This document shows positions 34,762-44,881 of a stretch of 64,000 nt of DNA, piece by piece. The number at the start of each line of letters is the position of its first letter. Within the stretch, counting starts at the first letter, position 1. The stretch comes from Runella defluvii (lineage in GTDB: Bacteria > Bacteroidota > Bacteroidia > Cytophagales > Spirosomataceae): the NCBI RefSeq assembly GCF_014195535.1, contig NZ_JACIBY010000001.1:62001-126000 (forward strand). Reading direction: 5' to 3'. A model generated the notes under the pieces. The model ran no database searches and was not told where the DNA came from. It was given only the letters and a program-made list of their open reading frames with translations. Both the position numbers and the translations under genes were made by a program.

Positions 34762-35877
34762 TTAATTTAGTACTTCCTCAAGGGGAGTATATGTCAAGCC
34801 CCACGCATCGGCAACGGCTTTGTAAACAATCTTGCCATTTACGACGTTTAGACCTTTTTTCAATTCTTCGTTTTGAGTGCAAGCTTGTTGCCAACCTTTG
34901 TTTGCCAATTGAATTGCGTACGGCAAGGTCGCGTTGGTCAAAGCAAGTGTTGACGTATAAGGTACGGCTCCTGGCATGTTGGCTACGCAGTAGTGAACAA
35001 TACCGTCGATTTCGTACGTTGGATTTTCGTGTGTGGTCGGCGTACAAGTCTCAATACATCCGCCTTGGTCAACGGCCACGTCCACCAATACCGTTCCTTT
35101 TTTCATCAACGAAAGCATGTCACGCGTGATGAGGTGAGGCGCCTTCGCACCAGGAATCAACACGGCTCCTACGATAAGGTCAGACTGTGAAACTAATTGA
35201 CGAATGTTGTACTCGTTCGACATCACAGTGTCGGCATTGGCAGGAAGTACATCTTCCAAATAACGCAAACGGTTCAAGTTTACGTCCACAATCGTCACGT
35301 TAGCACCCAAGCCTGTCGCCATTTTAGCTGCCTGAGTTCCTACAATTCCACCGCCCAAAATCAATACATTGGCAGGTTTTACGCCTGCTACCCCGCCGAG
35401 CAAAATACCGCGTCCGCCCATTGGTTTTTCCAAATACTTGGCACCTTCCTGAATCGCCATCCGACCTGCTACTTCCGACATAGGTACCAAAAGTGGCAAC
35501 GAGCGGTCTGCTTTTTCTACGGTTTCGTAGGCCAAACATACGGCGTTACGTTCAATCATTGCGTGCGTCAAAGGCTCCGACGAAGCAAAGTGAAAGTACG
35601 TAAACAGCAATTGATTTTCTTTGATTAATGCGTATTCCGACGTAATCGGCTCTTTCACCTTTACAATCATTTCGGCGATTTCGTACACCGCTTCAATGGT
35701 TGGAAGGATGGTTGCGCCCGCTTTTTCGTATTCCGAATCTTCAAATCCACTACCTACCCCTGCCGTTGACTGTATGTAAACGGGATGGCCATTTTTACGA
35801 AATTCTGCTACTCCTGCGGGAGTCAACGCTACGCGGTTTTCGTTGTTTTTGATTTCCTTAGGTACGCCGATAATCAT
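34762..35877 (-). CDS. ald: Alanine dehydrogenase
   Basis: A 371-residue NAD-dependent L-alanine dehydrogenase (alanine + NAD+ + H2O to pyruvate + NH3 + NADH). It opens MIIGVPKEIKNNENRVALTP, the family signature with the catalytic-site arginine and lysines. The Rossmann segment is VLILGGGIVGTQAAKMATGL; LVDVAVDQGGCIETCTPTTH and VANMPGAVPYTSTLALTNAT are the typical C-terminal substrate-domain motifs. Length is exactly that of the family. The divergent Lrp/AsnC gene 195 bp away is the probable regulator, since Lrp-type proteins often control ald in response to amino acids. Confidence 0.97.
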   Translation of the reverse strand: MIIGVPKEIKNNENRVALTPAGVAEFRKNGHPVYIQSTAGVGSGFEDSEYEKAGATILPTIEAVYEIAEMIVKVKEPITSEYALIKENQLLFTYFHFASSEPLTHAMIERNAVCLAYETVEKADRSLPLLVPMSEVAGRMAIQEGAKYLEKPMGGRGILLGGVAGVKPANVLILGGGIVGTQAAKMATGLGANVTIVDVNLNRLRYLEDVLPANADTVMSNEYNIRQLVSQSDLIVGAVLIPGAKAPHLITRDMLSLMKKGTVLVDVAVDQGGCIETCTPTTHENPTYEIDGIVHYCVANMPGAVPYTSTLALTNATLPYAIQLANKGWQQACTQNEELKKGLNVVNGKIVYKAVADAWGLTYTPLEEVLN

Positions 35878-35930
35878 TGTCGTAATTGGTTTAGAATAAG
35901 TGTCAGAATGTTGACTTTTGGAATACGGTA

Positions 35931-35938
35931 CAAAATTA
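35931..35938 (-). promoter_or_regulatory. Candidate -7 box for ald
   Basis: On the minus strand this reads TAATTTTG, a match to TAnnTTTG, 53 bp before the ald start. A -33 TTG at the usual spacing is not evident. The gap up to 36072 is very AT-rich and could hold Lrp binding sites. Confidence 0.4.
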
Positions 35939-36072
35939 CGGCGAACGAAAATATTTTCTGTTATTGAAAAATAAATAAGAAAATAAAACTTATTTATCGA
36001 AAAAAAGATGAAAAATTTCTATTATTGAACTGAATTTTGATTGAAAGACGAAAAATATTCGCCCCCTTTAGT

Positions 36073-36534
36073 ATGGTTCATCTTGACGATACCGATTTGC
36101 AGATTTTGAGGCTGCTGCAAACCAATGCACAGCTGACAATCAAAGAGATTGCGACGCAGATTAATCTCTCCATTACGCCCGTTCATGACCGCATCAAAAA
36201 ACTGGAACGGGAAGGCATCATCGAAAAATACGTGACGATGCTAAACCGCAAAAAACTAAACAAAGGCTTGGTGGTTTATTGTAATGTAACCCTCGATAAG
36301 CAGCAACATGAAAACTTTCGTGAGTTCAACGAAGCCATGCTTCAAATGCCTGAGGTGGTAGAGTGCTGCGTGGTGTCGGGGACGTTTGATTACCTCATCA
36401 AAATCGTGGCCACCGACGTGGAGAGTTACCACGCCTTTTACCAAGAAAAATTAGCCAGTTTTAAAGCCATTTCGCACATCAGCAGTTTTTTTGTGATGTC
36501 GGAAGTGAAAAGCACGACGGCAATACCGATTTAA
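36073..36534 (+). CDS. Lrp/AsnC-family transcriptional regulator
   Basis: A 153-residue regulator with an N-terminal winged helix-turn-helix (LDDTDLQILRLLQTNAQLTI, then KEIATQINLSITPVHDRIKK) and a C-terminal RAM/effector domain (about 68-145, with VVSGTFDYLIKIVATDVESY). The ATG at 36073 gives the usual family start; an in-frame TTG at 36037 would add 12 unlikely residues. It is divergent from ald and probably regulates it and itself in response to alanine or another amino acid (inference from family and arrangement). Confidence 0.93.
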   Translation: MVHLDDTDLQILRLLQTNAQLTIKEIATQINLSITPVHDRIKKLEREGIIEKYVTMLNRKKLNKGLVVYCNVTLDKQQHENFREFNEAMLQMPEVVECCVVSGTFDYLIKIVATDVESYHAFYQEKLASFKAISHISSFFVMSEVKSTTAIPI

Positions 36535-36729
36535 CCATCAAAACCTATCAAGTTGTCTTTTGCAAATAAAAGTTACTCTTCTCATTTTTTGAAATTTTAC
36601 CGTTTGATAAATATTCTTGAAAAAGGAAAGCATATTTTTTGAGTCTATAATTCAAATTTCTATCATTGAGAATAAAAACTAAGGTGTGTTTTTGGTTGAC
36701 ATACTGGCTATGTTATTATCTCAAAAAAA

Positions 36730-39700
36730 ATGAAAAGACTAATTGTACTGATTCTATTCATTGCCAATGTCTGCTTTGGGCAAAATTCTCCTCTAAACAC
36801 AATGGGGAAAGTCGTTCCATTTAGTATAAAAGACTTTAAAACAGCCAGTTTGAATGTGGGACCTAATGCACCACTAATCCAAGAAATGGCAGTTAAGTTA
36901 CCTACTCCAGATGGTAATTTAAAAGACTTTGTTTTAAACGAAACCTTGATTAGTGACAGGAAAATACAAAATATCCAGACCTTTGATGGTACGTCTAGTG
37001 ATGGTACAATTAAGATAAAAGTAACCCTATTGCCAGAGCGAATAGAAGCATTGATGCATACGCCTGATGGCTATTTTATTGTAGAACCGTTTGATTCAGG
37101 CCCAAACTTATACATTGTATATGGAATGAATGAGGTTCCTGCAGATAGAATGAAATGTGGGTCAAATGAAGAAATTATCAACAATATAGTTAAAAAAAAT
37201 GGACGTGTACTAAGCAGTAGCCCTTTTCCAGTAGGTTCTCAATTAAGGGTCTTTCGTATGGCTGCGGCTGCTACGGGAGAGCTTGTAACATTTTATGAAG
37301 GACAAGCCAATGCGCTGGCGCGGATTGTGTCGGTGATGAATGCGGCCAACCTTATCTATGAACTTGAGGCTTCGATTCGGTTTCAGCTGATTACGGCTAC
37401 GACTGATTATAGCCTTCTCTTTACCAACCCTGCCACCGACCCTTTTACTCCTGACCCTAATTTTGCAAGCGCTAACCAATCACAAATAGGGTTTAATACC
37501 ATGAATACCAATGGGACACTTCCCTATTCAAATTATGACGTAGGACATACGTTTAGTATTTATACGGCCACGGGCATTTCATGCAGAGGACAAGCTGGAA
37601 CGGCTCCTTGTAATAACTCTTTCAAAGCACGAGGTTGGACGGAGTGGAGCTCGTCCACCAATTTATCAACTTCAGGGCATTTAGGATTGGTGGTGGGGGT
37701 AATGGTTCATGAGGTAGGTCATCAATTTTCAGCAGCTCATACTTACAATGCCACAGGAGGAAGTGTGGGTTCTCCTACTTTTTGTGAAAGTGGGTGGTCA
37801 TCCACCGATGCCATTGAGCCTGGAGGGGGAAGTACACTCATGAGCTACGGCAACAATTGCACATCTCCTACTAATCAGTCGTTGACTGGAAACAACAATC
37901 TACAATACTTTAATACCAAAAGCTTAGAGAAAATTTATAACTTTTTAATCAGTACAGCCAATTGCCATACTGCGAGTGCTACCAATAATACCCCTCCCGT
38001 TGCAAATGCGGGGGCAGACATTACGATTCCTAAAGGGACGCCTTTCAAACTTAGTGGAACAGCCTCCGATGCCAACAATGACGCCATGAGTTATACATGG
38101 GAGCAATATGATGTAGCAGTAGCCAATGATAAAGGAGCGTTGGGGACTTCGGTGGCGGGGGTTGGTGGTTATACGGCTGTCAACAGTACTACAGCACCAT
38201 TGTTTAGAAGCGAAAGATCTACTACGACCACCGAGCGAACGTTCCCTAAATTAGCTTACATTCTCAATAACGAAAATAATCCTGCTGATAATGAGGGAGA
38301 AGACCTGCCACAAGTAGCTCGTACAATGAAGTTTCGTTTTACAGTACGTGACAATAAGCCCAACGGGGGAGGGGTTGATTCAGACGAAACCGTGGTTACA
38401 GTCGCCAATTCGGGGCCATTTTTGGTTACTTCACAGAATGTTTCTGAACTGTGGATTTACAATGGGAGTCGTACTGCTACGATTACATGGAGTGTCAACG
38501 GGACTAATACGGCACCTTTGAACGTAGCAAATGTGAAGATTAGCCTCTCAACCGACGGAGGGAATACTTTTCCTGTTGTATTGGCAGCTAGTACCCCCAA
38601 CGATGGTTCTGAAACCATTATCATCCCCAACAATCAAACTGCGCAGGGTAGAATTAAGATTGAGCCTGTGGGGGCATTTGCTTTTTTTGACATAAATAAT
38701 GCCAATGTAACCATCTCTACTTCCTGTAGTGCAGAAATTTCAAGTATTACCCCCGCAGAACCTGTCACAGCCTCCGCGGGCAATAGCGCCTTGAATCTAA
38801 ATCTGAGTGCTTATGGCACTGGTATTACCTCTTTTAGTGGTACAATAGACAACTCAGATGCCAGAACAAATATGGTGTTTTCTAATTCGGGCTCTTGTAG
38901 CTCTGCTAATACTCCTTACTATGACATCTATGCTTTCAAAGTAACCACTGGGGGTAATTATACCTTTACAAAATCGTCTGGGACTTTAGGGTCATACGTG
39001 ATTAATTTGTACAATGGCACGTATTCTTCATCCAATCCGTGTGCAAACTGGGTAAATTCAAGCGGAAATTTTTGCAGTCCACTCGTGTGTCTAAGTTCTA
39101 ATGTGACAGCTAATTTGACGCCTGGTACTTACTACTTGGTTGTGTCTGGTTTTTCTAGTACGGATGTGGGTAATTACACAATCACTCCATCAGGCGGAAC
39201 GGTTTATAATCTTGTCCCAACCCTCAACGCTCCCTACGCTTATACTTATCCAGTGATCAATAGCAACGGCACGATTGTCGCTTTTAGCGATAATGCTAAT
39301 TTGACCAATACTGCTACCTTCCCAACGGGAAATTATACGCTTTATGGTTTGTCTTACCAAGGGGGGCTAAACTTAGGTTCTTATGTTGGCACTAGTTTCG
39401 TTTCCTTTCAAACTTTGCTGGATAACAACACCATTTGTGGTAAATTAAGTACAAATTCTAAAAATGTAACCATTAATTGTGGTGCATTGCCCAACCAGCC
39501 GAGTGCATTTACAGTATCATCTTCTACCGTTTGTCAAGGACAAAACAACGTGGTCTATACAATTCCAACGGTAGCTGGTGCAACGAGTTACACGTGGGGG
39601 TATTCTGGAACGGGTGCGACGATAACAGGAAATACGGAGAGTGTAACTGTCAGTTTTTCGACCGTGGCTACGGCGGGGACGTTGAGTGTGGCGGCTAATA

Positions 39701-42222
39701 ATAGTTGCGGAACGAGTACCGCGCGCACAGTGGAGGTTACAATGAATGGAGTACCAACGGCGACGTTATCAGGAACCCAAACGATCGTGGTGGGGCAGAG
39801 TGCGAACTTGAGTGTTATGCTGACAGGTACGAGTCCATGGAGCATTGTTGTGAACGGGACGACGTACAACAATGTCCAGAGTTCACCTCATCCATTGACA
39901 TTCACTCCGATTTCCACGACGACCTACACGTTGAGTAGTGTGAGCAACGTCTGTGGTACGGTCAATGTGTCGAGTAACAACACAGCAACAGTGACGGTGA
40001 ATCCTGCTGCGGCTTGTGATAATGAAATTTCTGGGACATTGGTAAGCAATACCAATGCCATTTGCCCCAACGAATCAGCTGTTTTGAGCGTCTTAGATGC
40101 TCCTTTGGGCTACACCTACACATGGCGTGTCAATGAAAGTGTCGTCGCCAATGAAAATAAACCTACGTTGATGGCTAATCAAGTGGGTATTTATCGAGCT
40201 GATATTGCCCCGAATTGGTATCAAGTAGAACCTACACCTACGCATGAACACCTCTATGGCCTTACTTTTTTAAATGACTATAACGGGTGGATTGTAGGGG
40301 AAGGAGGGACTATTTTGCGGACGCAAGATGCGGGAGAAAATTGGTCTAAAATTTATTCAGGAGTAACCCAAACGTTAAATGATGTCCACTTTACGACTTC
40401 CAATACGGGCTGGATTGCAGGCGATGGAGGGAAGTTGCTCAAAAGTACCACAGGTGGTGTGAGCTGGGCAAATGTAGGAGTAGCATTTAATAGTAAAGCT
40501 GTTGATTTTTTCAGCCCCAAAATAGGTATTGTTGTGGGTTCTTCGGGCAATGTGATGTTTACTTCGGACGAAGGCAAAACATGGACTAATGGCAGTAGCG
40601 CAACAGCCAATACCCTGAATGATGTTAAATTTGTTTCAGCTAACGTTGCATTGGCGGTAGGTGATGGCGGAGTGATTGTAAGAAGTACAGATGCGGGGCA
40701 AACGTGGAGTAATGTGGCTTCGGGAGTTACTGCTAATTTTAGCCGGGTCTATTTTTATAACCAAAACCTCGGCTGGATTATTGGTAATAATGGAGCTATT
40801 TTGAGAACAACAGATGGTGGTGTAGTTTGGAACAGTGTAACGATAACGGGCGAATATGCAAATCGCGAATGGAAAGATGTCTATTTTACAGATACTACAA
40901 ACGGCTGGTTGATTGATTACGGAAATACGTTACTTAAAACGATCGACGGAGGAAATTCGTGGAGTTTGGTAACGCGCTTTTTTCAAGATGGTATTAGTCT
41001 AAGTCAGGCAAATCGAATCGTTTTTACCAACAGACAGTCTGCTTATATTATCGGTGTATGGGGAGCCATTCTTAAAAGTACCAACGGTGGAAACAACTGG
41101 GCGGCAAAAGGGAACAGTTCTTCTTCCTCGCTAAACGATGTTCAGTTTTTAGATGCAAACAATCTAATTGCAGTTGGTGACAACGCAAAAGTGTTGAAAA
41201 GTAGTAATAGGGGGAAAAGTTGGAATAAAATCGCTCCGACAGGCCTTGAACCTAATAATTGGCTCAAAGCAGTACATTTTATTTCTTCGTCGGTCGGCTG
41301 GATGGGCGACTCAAAAGCCAATATTTTTAAAACAACGGATGGAGGTACCACTTGGCAAAAACAAAGAACTGCCGTTGATGGAGAGAATCTCAATGACATT
41401 GTATTCATAAACCCTAACAAAGGTTTTGGGATTGGAGTCAATGGCTTATTTATTGAAACACTAGATGGGGGAGTAAACTGGTCAGTAAGAAATATTGGTT
41501 CTGGAGCGTCATTTTTAAAAATTTTCTTTGTCAATAGCACGACTGGATGGATTTGTGGACAAAATGGTCTATTGCTCAAAACAATGGATAGTGGTGCTAC
41601 GTGGCAGCCACAAAGTACTTCAACTACCAATCAACTATCTAGTGTGTTTTTTATAGATTCTTCGATTGGGTGGGCAGTAGTAAACGCGCTTGCGGGGGCA
41701 CAAACAATCATTAAGACTACGGATGGGGGAAATACCTGGAGTACGATTGCTACTACCCCCACCTACGTCAAGGATATAAAGTTTGTTGATAGCAATAAAG
41801 GTTATATCTGTGGTGGGAATGGGTATATTGCTACGACGACGGATGGCGGGGCGACTTGGGTTCAGAATGTGACCAATACGGCAACCCCTCTGAATACATT
41901 AGCATTCAATTCATTGGGGACAGCGGTGATTGTTGGGGATGCTAATACCATCTTTCGCTACAATTCAAACGCTTGTACTTTTACAACTAATCTTGTTAAT
42001 GTTGCCAATGCTACGCTTATCAGTGCCGCGACGATGTCGGGTACTTCTCCTCTTTCAACACCATTTGTTTATAAGTCCAATCAAACAATTTCGTCATCAC
42101 AACTGATTCATCCAGGAGCAAACATTGAATATAAAGCGGGTAATAGCATTACGCTAACACCAGGTTTTAGTACATCTGACCAAACTACGTTTCAAGCCGA
42201 GATTAAGGGCTGCAACAATTAG
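36730..42222 (+). CDS. Giant secreted metzincin protease with YCF48-like repeats
   Basis: An 1830-residue secreted protein. Signal peptide (MKRLIVLILFIANVCFG), pro-region, then a reprolysin-type (M12B-like) metzincin domain with zinc motif HEVGHQFSAAH (327-337) and Met-turn SYG at 371-374. Ig/PKD-like and pre-peptidase-C-like beta domains follow (about 420-1150). From about 1166 to 1740 there are at least a dozen YCF48/Asp-box-like propeller repeats such as DDGG-W units (DVHFTTSNTGWIAGDGG, KTTDGGNTW). The end (about 1755-1830: KSNQTISSS, SITLTPGF, AEIKGCNN) is a coathanger-stack/GCX-type C-terminus linked to T9SS export. Role probably extracellular protein degradation or adhesion. A terminator follows. 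Confidence 0.88.
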   Translation: MKRLIVLILFIANVCFGQNSPLNTMGKVVPFSIKDFKTASLNVGPNAPLIQEMAVKLPTPDGNLKDFVLNETLISDRKIQNIQTFDGTSSDGTIKIKVTLLPERIEALMHTPDGYFIVEPFDSGPNLYIVYGMNEVPADRMKCGSNEEIINNIVKKNGRVLSSSPFPVGSQLRVFRMAAAATGELVTFYEGQANALARIVSVMNAANLIYELEASIRFQLITATTDYSLLFTNPATDPFTPDPNFASANQSQIGFNTMNTNGTLPYSNYDVGHTFSIYTATGISCRGQAGTAPCNNSFKARGWTEWSSSTNLSTSGHLGLVVGVMVHEVGHQFSAAHTYNATGGSVGSPTFCESGWSSTDAIEPGGGSTLMSYGNNCTSPTNQSLTGNNNLQYFNTKSLEKIYNFLISTANCHTASATNNTPPVANAGADITIPKGTPFKLSGTASDANNDAMSYTWEQYDVAVANDKGALGTSVAGVGGYTAVNSTTAPLFRSERSTTTTERTFPKLAYILNNENNPADNEGEDLPQVARTMKFRFTVRDNKPNGGGVDSDETVVTVANSGPFLVTSQNVSELWIYNGSRTATITWSVNGTNTAPLNVANVKISLSTDGGNTFPVVLAASTPNDGSETIIIPNNQTAQGRIKIEPVGAFAFFDINNANVTISTSCSAEISSITPAEPVTASAGNSALNLNLSAYGTGITSFSGTIDNSDARTNMVFSNSGSCSSANTPYYDIYAFKVTTGGNYTFTKSSGTLGSYVINLYNGTYSSSNPCANWVNSSGNFCSPLVCLSSNVTANLTPGTYYLVVSGFSSTDVGNYTITPSGGTVYNLVPTLNAPYAYTYPVINSNGTIVAFSDNANLTNTATFPTGNYTLYGLSYQGGLNLGSYVGTSFVSFQTLLDNNTICGKLSTNSKNVTINCGALPNQPSAFTVSSSTVCQGQNNVVYTIPTVAGATSYTWGYSGTGATITGNTESVTVSFSTVATAGTLSVAANNSCGTSTARTVEVTMNGVPTATLSGTQTIVVGQSANLSVMLTGTSPWSIVVNGTTYNNVQSSPHPLTFTPISTTTYTLSSVSNVCGTVNVSSNNTATVTVNPAAACDNEISGTLVSNTNAICPNESAVLSVLDAPLGYTYTWRVNESVVANENKPTLMANQVGIYRADIAPNWYQVEPTPTHEHLYGLTFLNDYNGWIVGEGGTILRTQDAGENWSKIYSGVTQTLNDVHFTTSNTGWIAGDGGKLLKSTTGGVSWANVGVAFNSKAVDFFSPKIGIVVGSSGNVMFTSDEGKTWTNGSSATANTLNDVKFVSANVALAVGDGGVIVRSTDAGQTWSNVASGVTANFSRVYFYNQNLGWIIGNNGAILRTTDGGVVWNSVTITGEYANREWKDVYFTDTTNGWLIDYGNTLLKTIDGGNSWSLVTRFFQDGISLSQANRIVFTNRQSAYIIGVWGAILKSTNGGNNWAAKGNSSSSSLNDVQFLDANNLIAVGDNAKVLKSSNRGKSWNKIAPTGLEPNNWLKAVHFISSSVGWMGDSKANIFKTTDGGTTWQKQRTAVDGENLNDIVFINPNKGFGIGVNGLFIETLDGGVNWSVRNIGSGASFLKIFFVNSTTGWICGQNGLLLKTMDSGATWQPQSTSTTNQLSSVFFIDSSIGWAVVNALAGAQTIIKTTDGGNTWSTIATTPTYVKDIKFVDSNKGYICGGNGYIATTTDGGATWVQNVTNTATPLNTLAFNSLGTAVIVGDANTIFRYNSNACTFTTNLVNVANATLISAATMSGTSPLSTPFVYKSNQTISSSQLIHPGANIEYKAGNSITLTPGFSTSDQTTFQAEIKGCNN

Positions 42223-42291
42223 GTTACTAAATAGTTTTTATTTTTGTTGCAGAATAGACGACAAATTCAAAAGCTGCTAGTAACCTTAAAG

Positions 42292-42325
42292 GGAGCGGGG
42301 AGTTAGCTATTACTTTCCCCGCTCC
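42292..42325 (+). terminator. Terminator after the giant protease gene
   Basis: GGAGCGGGGA (42292-42301) and TCCCCGCTCC (42316-42325) form a perfect 10-bp stem with a 14-nt loop, followed by GTTTCATTT. It lies just before menD, which starts at 42335. Confidence 0.75.
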
Positions 42326-42334
42326 GTTTCATTT

Positions 42335-44107
42335 ATGATACTTCAATCCATCAATAACATCGCCGAACTCTGCGCCCGTAAAGGAGTCCAAAACGTAGTG
42401 ATTTCACCAGGGTCGCGAAGTGCGGCGCTTACCTTGGCGTTTGCGCGCCATGGTAGTATAAAAACAAAAGTAATTCCTGACGAACGAGTGGCGGGTTTTG
42501 TCGGTATGGGCATGGCACAATATAGCGGCCAAACGGTGGCTTTGGTATGTACCTCAGGCAGTGCGGCTTATAACCTTGCCCCTGCGGTAGTGGAAGCGTT
42601 TTTTCAAGAAATACCGTTGCTGGTGTTGACCGCCGACCGCCCCAAAGAATGGATACACCAACAAGACGGGCAAACCATTTACCAAAATGAGTTGTATGGC
42701 AAGCACGTCAAAAAGTCGTTTGAACTTCCTGCTGATTATGCCCATCCTGATACCAATTGGTACATCGAACGTGTACTCAACGAAGCGATAAATCTTTCCC
42801 AAACGTACCCCAAAGGGCCAGTACACGTCAACGTGCCGATTCGCGAACCGTTTTACCCCACGGCCAACGAAAAAATCACCTACGACCGCAACGTCCGTTT
42901 GGTCGAGCGACTTGCAACGCAACCGACCCTTTCTCCCGAAACGTGGCACCGTTTGCAAGAGGAGTTTGAAAATACGTCTCGCGTACTGATTGCGGTAGGA
43001 CAGCTTCCGCCCCAATCGGCTTTATGGAAGGTTTTGAAAGAATTTAGCGAAGAAATGGGTGTGCCCGTGTTGGGAGATATTATTTCAAACATTCCTGCCG
43101 ACGATGCTTTTGTTCGCCACCATGATGTGTGTTTGCGGCCAAAAAATCACGAACAATTGGCTGATTTACAGCCTGATTTGTTAATCACCGTGGGAGATTC
43201 GTTTATTTCTAAAAACCTGAAACTGTTCCTGCGCAAGTTTGCTCCCGCGCGTCATTGGCACATCAAACCCACCGAGCAGCTGATAGATACCTTTCAAACC
43301 CTGTCGTTGCAAGTGCCCGTGGAGCCAGTTTATTTCTTTCAAAAATTGCTAGAGGATATTGATTACCAGCAGTTTGTGCATCAAGATGATGACAGTGAAG
43401 AGCGGACCCAATACCGCGAAAAATGGCTGCAAGCCGACCGTAACGCCCAACGGAAACTTGCACAGTTTTTTCGTCAAGAAACCCGTTGGAATGAATTTAC
43501 GTTGGTTGATTCTCTCATGCGTTCGTTGCCCGAAAATAGCGTCTTGCATTTGGCCAACAGTATGCCCGTGCGCTACGCAAACTTAGTGGGGACAAGCACC
43601 CAAGTTGAAGTGTTTGCCAATCGTGGTACGAGTGGGATTGATGGTTGCACAAGTACGGCCGTCGGTTCGGCGATGATGACTGATAAGTTGGTGTTTTTGC
43701 TGACTGGCGATGTCTCGTTTTTTTACGATCGCAACGCGCTTTGGCATCCACATCTTCCTGAAAACCTGCGCATTGTACTTTTTAATAATAACGGTGGAAA
43801 TATTTTTAGGTTGATTGATGGGCCGTCGGCACAACCCGAACTGGAGCAATATTTTGAAACGCGTCACCATACATCGGCACGTAATGCGGCAGAGGATGCA
43901 GGCGTTACCTATTTTGCTTTGGATAATAATACAAATAATCACCAGGACATGATGGCTGCTGTTTTGACTGGCACTGTCCGAGAAGACGCATTTGAATCCA
44001 TCTGGAAGCAATTTTTGGTTCAAAATGGCAAAGCCAAATTGTTAGAGATTTTTACTGATCCTGTGATGAATGGAAACGTTTTTGAGGCGTATCGAAAAAT
44101 GAGCTAG
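42335..44107 (+). CDS. menD: MenD, SEPHCHC synthase of menaquinone synthesis
   Basis: A 590-residue thiamine-diphosphate enzyme that joins 2-oxoglutarate-derived succinic semialdehyde to isochorismate (first committed step of menaquinone synthesis). The N-terminus NIAELCARKGVQNVVISPGS, then RSAALTLAFARH, is diagnostic. TADRPKEWIHQQDGQTI and the ThDP-binding stretch GTSGIDGCTSTAVGSAMM with LLTGDVSFFYDRNALW and NNGGNIFRLIDG are all present. Length is normal. No other men genes are in the window, though the convergent methyltransferase overlapping its last 4 bp could be a UbiE/MenG-like enzyme. Confidence 0.96.
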   Translation: MILQSINNIAELCARKGVQNVVISPGSRSAALTLAFARHGSIKTKVIPDERVAGFVGMGMAQYSGQTVALVCTSGSAAYNLAPAVVEAFFQEIPLLVLTADRPKEWIHQQDGQTIYQNELYGKHVKKSFELPADYAHPDTNWYIERVLNEAINLSQTYPKGPVHVNVPIREPFYPTANEKITYDRNVRLVERLATQPTLSPETWHRLQEEFENTSRVLIAVGQLPPQSALWKVLKEFSEEMGVPVLGDIISNIPADDAFVRHHDVCLRPKNHEQLADLQPDLLITVGDSFISKNLKLFLRKFAPARHWHIKPTEQLIDTFQTLSLQVPVEPVYFFQKLLEDIDYQQFVHQDDDSEERTQYREKWLQADRNAQRKLAQFFRQETRWNEFTLVDSLMRSLPENSVLHLANSMPVRYANLVGTSTQVEVFANRGTSGIDGCTSTAVGSAMMTDKLVFLLTGDVSFFYDRNALWHPHLPENLRIVLFNNNGGNIFRLIDGPSAQPELEQYFETRHHTSARNAAEDAGVTYFALDNNTNNHQDMMAAVLTGTVREDAFESIWKQFLVQNGKAKLLEIFTDPVMNGNVFEAYRKMS

Positions 44108-44790
44108 CTTGAACACTTAACTGTTTTAAAATAAGATAATGTTCCAAAGAGAGTGGATTGATTTCCAAGAATTTCCACCTCTTTAAAACCTGCTTTTTGC
44201 ATTAAATCAGGGAGTTTTCCTTCGACATTATCGTTGGTGGTATAAAAATTGTCAAACACCTGTAACACAAAAAATAAAAACCTCATCAGAGCGGTTTCTG
44301 ATTTTCCCCAATCTGCAATGTGCAACTCTCCCTGTGGTTTCAGTACCCGATTGATTTCTTTAAAAGCTGTTATTTTCTGAGCAGTAGTCAAATGATGAAA
44401 TACCCAAGAAGATAAAACTTTATCAAAGACACAGTCGGGGAAAGGGAGGGTACTTCCTTCATGGGTTAACAACGTAATTGCTGACTTTTTTTGACTGATT
44501 TTCTTTTGAGCGATGGCCAATATCTGCGGGTCAGTATCTAAGCCAATAACTGTACCACTACTACACCGTTCTTCGATGAGTAGCGTTAGGGTAGCAGTAC
44601 CGCAGCCAAAGTCTAATACTTTTTCATTAGGCTGAAGTTGTGCTTGGTAAATCAAACGATTTTTGACTTTTAGCTCAGGCATGGTCAATCGGATAAACCA
44701 ATCGTAGAAAGGCGTTAGAAAATGATATTTGAGGGCTGGGATGTAGGTCGTGGGCATCAGTTTTGGGGAGGTTGTGGGTACAATAGACAA
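44104..44790 (-). CDS. Class I SAM methyltransferase, UbiE/MenG-like
   Basis: A 228-residue Methyltransf_11-type enzyme. The SAM motif is VLDFGCGTATLTLLI; motif II acidic end is VIGLDTDPQILAIA; then LPFPDCVFDKVLSSWVFHHL and INRVLKPQGELHIADWG. This pattern is shared with UbiE/COQ5 quinone methyltransferases, and the tail-to-tail overlap with menD makes demethylmenaquinone methylation possible. It lacks the standard UbiE N-terminal signature, so a different small-molecule substrate is equally likely. The likely real start is M12 (44757, MPTTYIPALKYHFL). Confidence 0.8.
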   Translation of the reverse strand: MSIVPTTSPKLMPTTYIPALKYHFLTPFYDWFIRLTMPELKVKNRLIYQAQLQPNEKVLDFGCGTATLTLLIEERCSSGTVIGLDTDPQILAIAQKKISQKKSAITLLTHEGSTLPFPDCVFDKVLSSWVFHHLTTAQKITAFKEINRVLKPQGELHIADWGKSETALMRFLFFVLQVFDNFYTTNDNVEGKLPDLMQKAGFKEVEILGNQSTLFGTLSYFKTVKCSS

Positions 44791-44881
44791 ATAAATGAGT
44801 CATATTGCAGTAATTGCAAAACCTGCTGGACTTTATTTCCATAAACAAGCAATCCAATACGAAACCGCTCCTTTTCCACAA

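Noticed and set aside
36696-36728. TTGACA element before the giant protease gene
   Set aside because: No -10 box at the right spacing, and Bacteroidota use different promoters.
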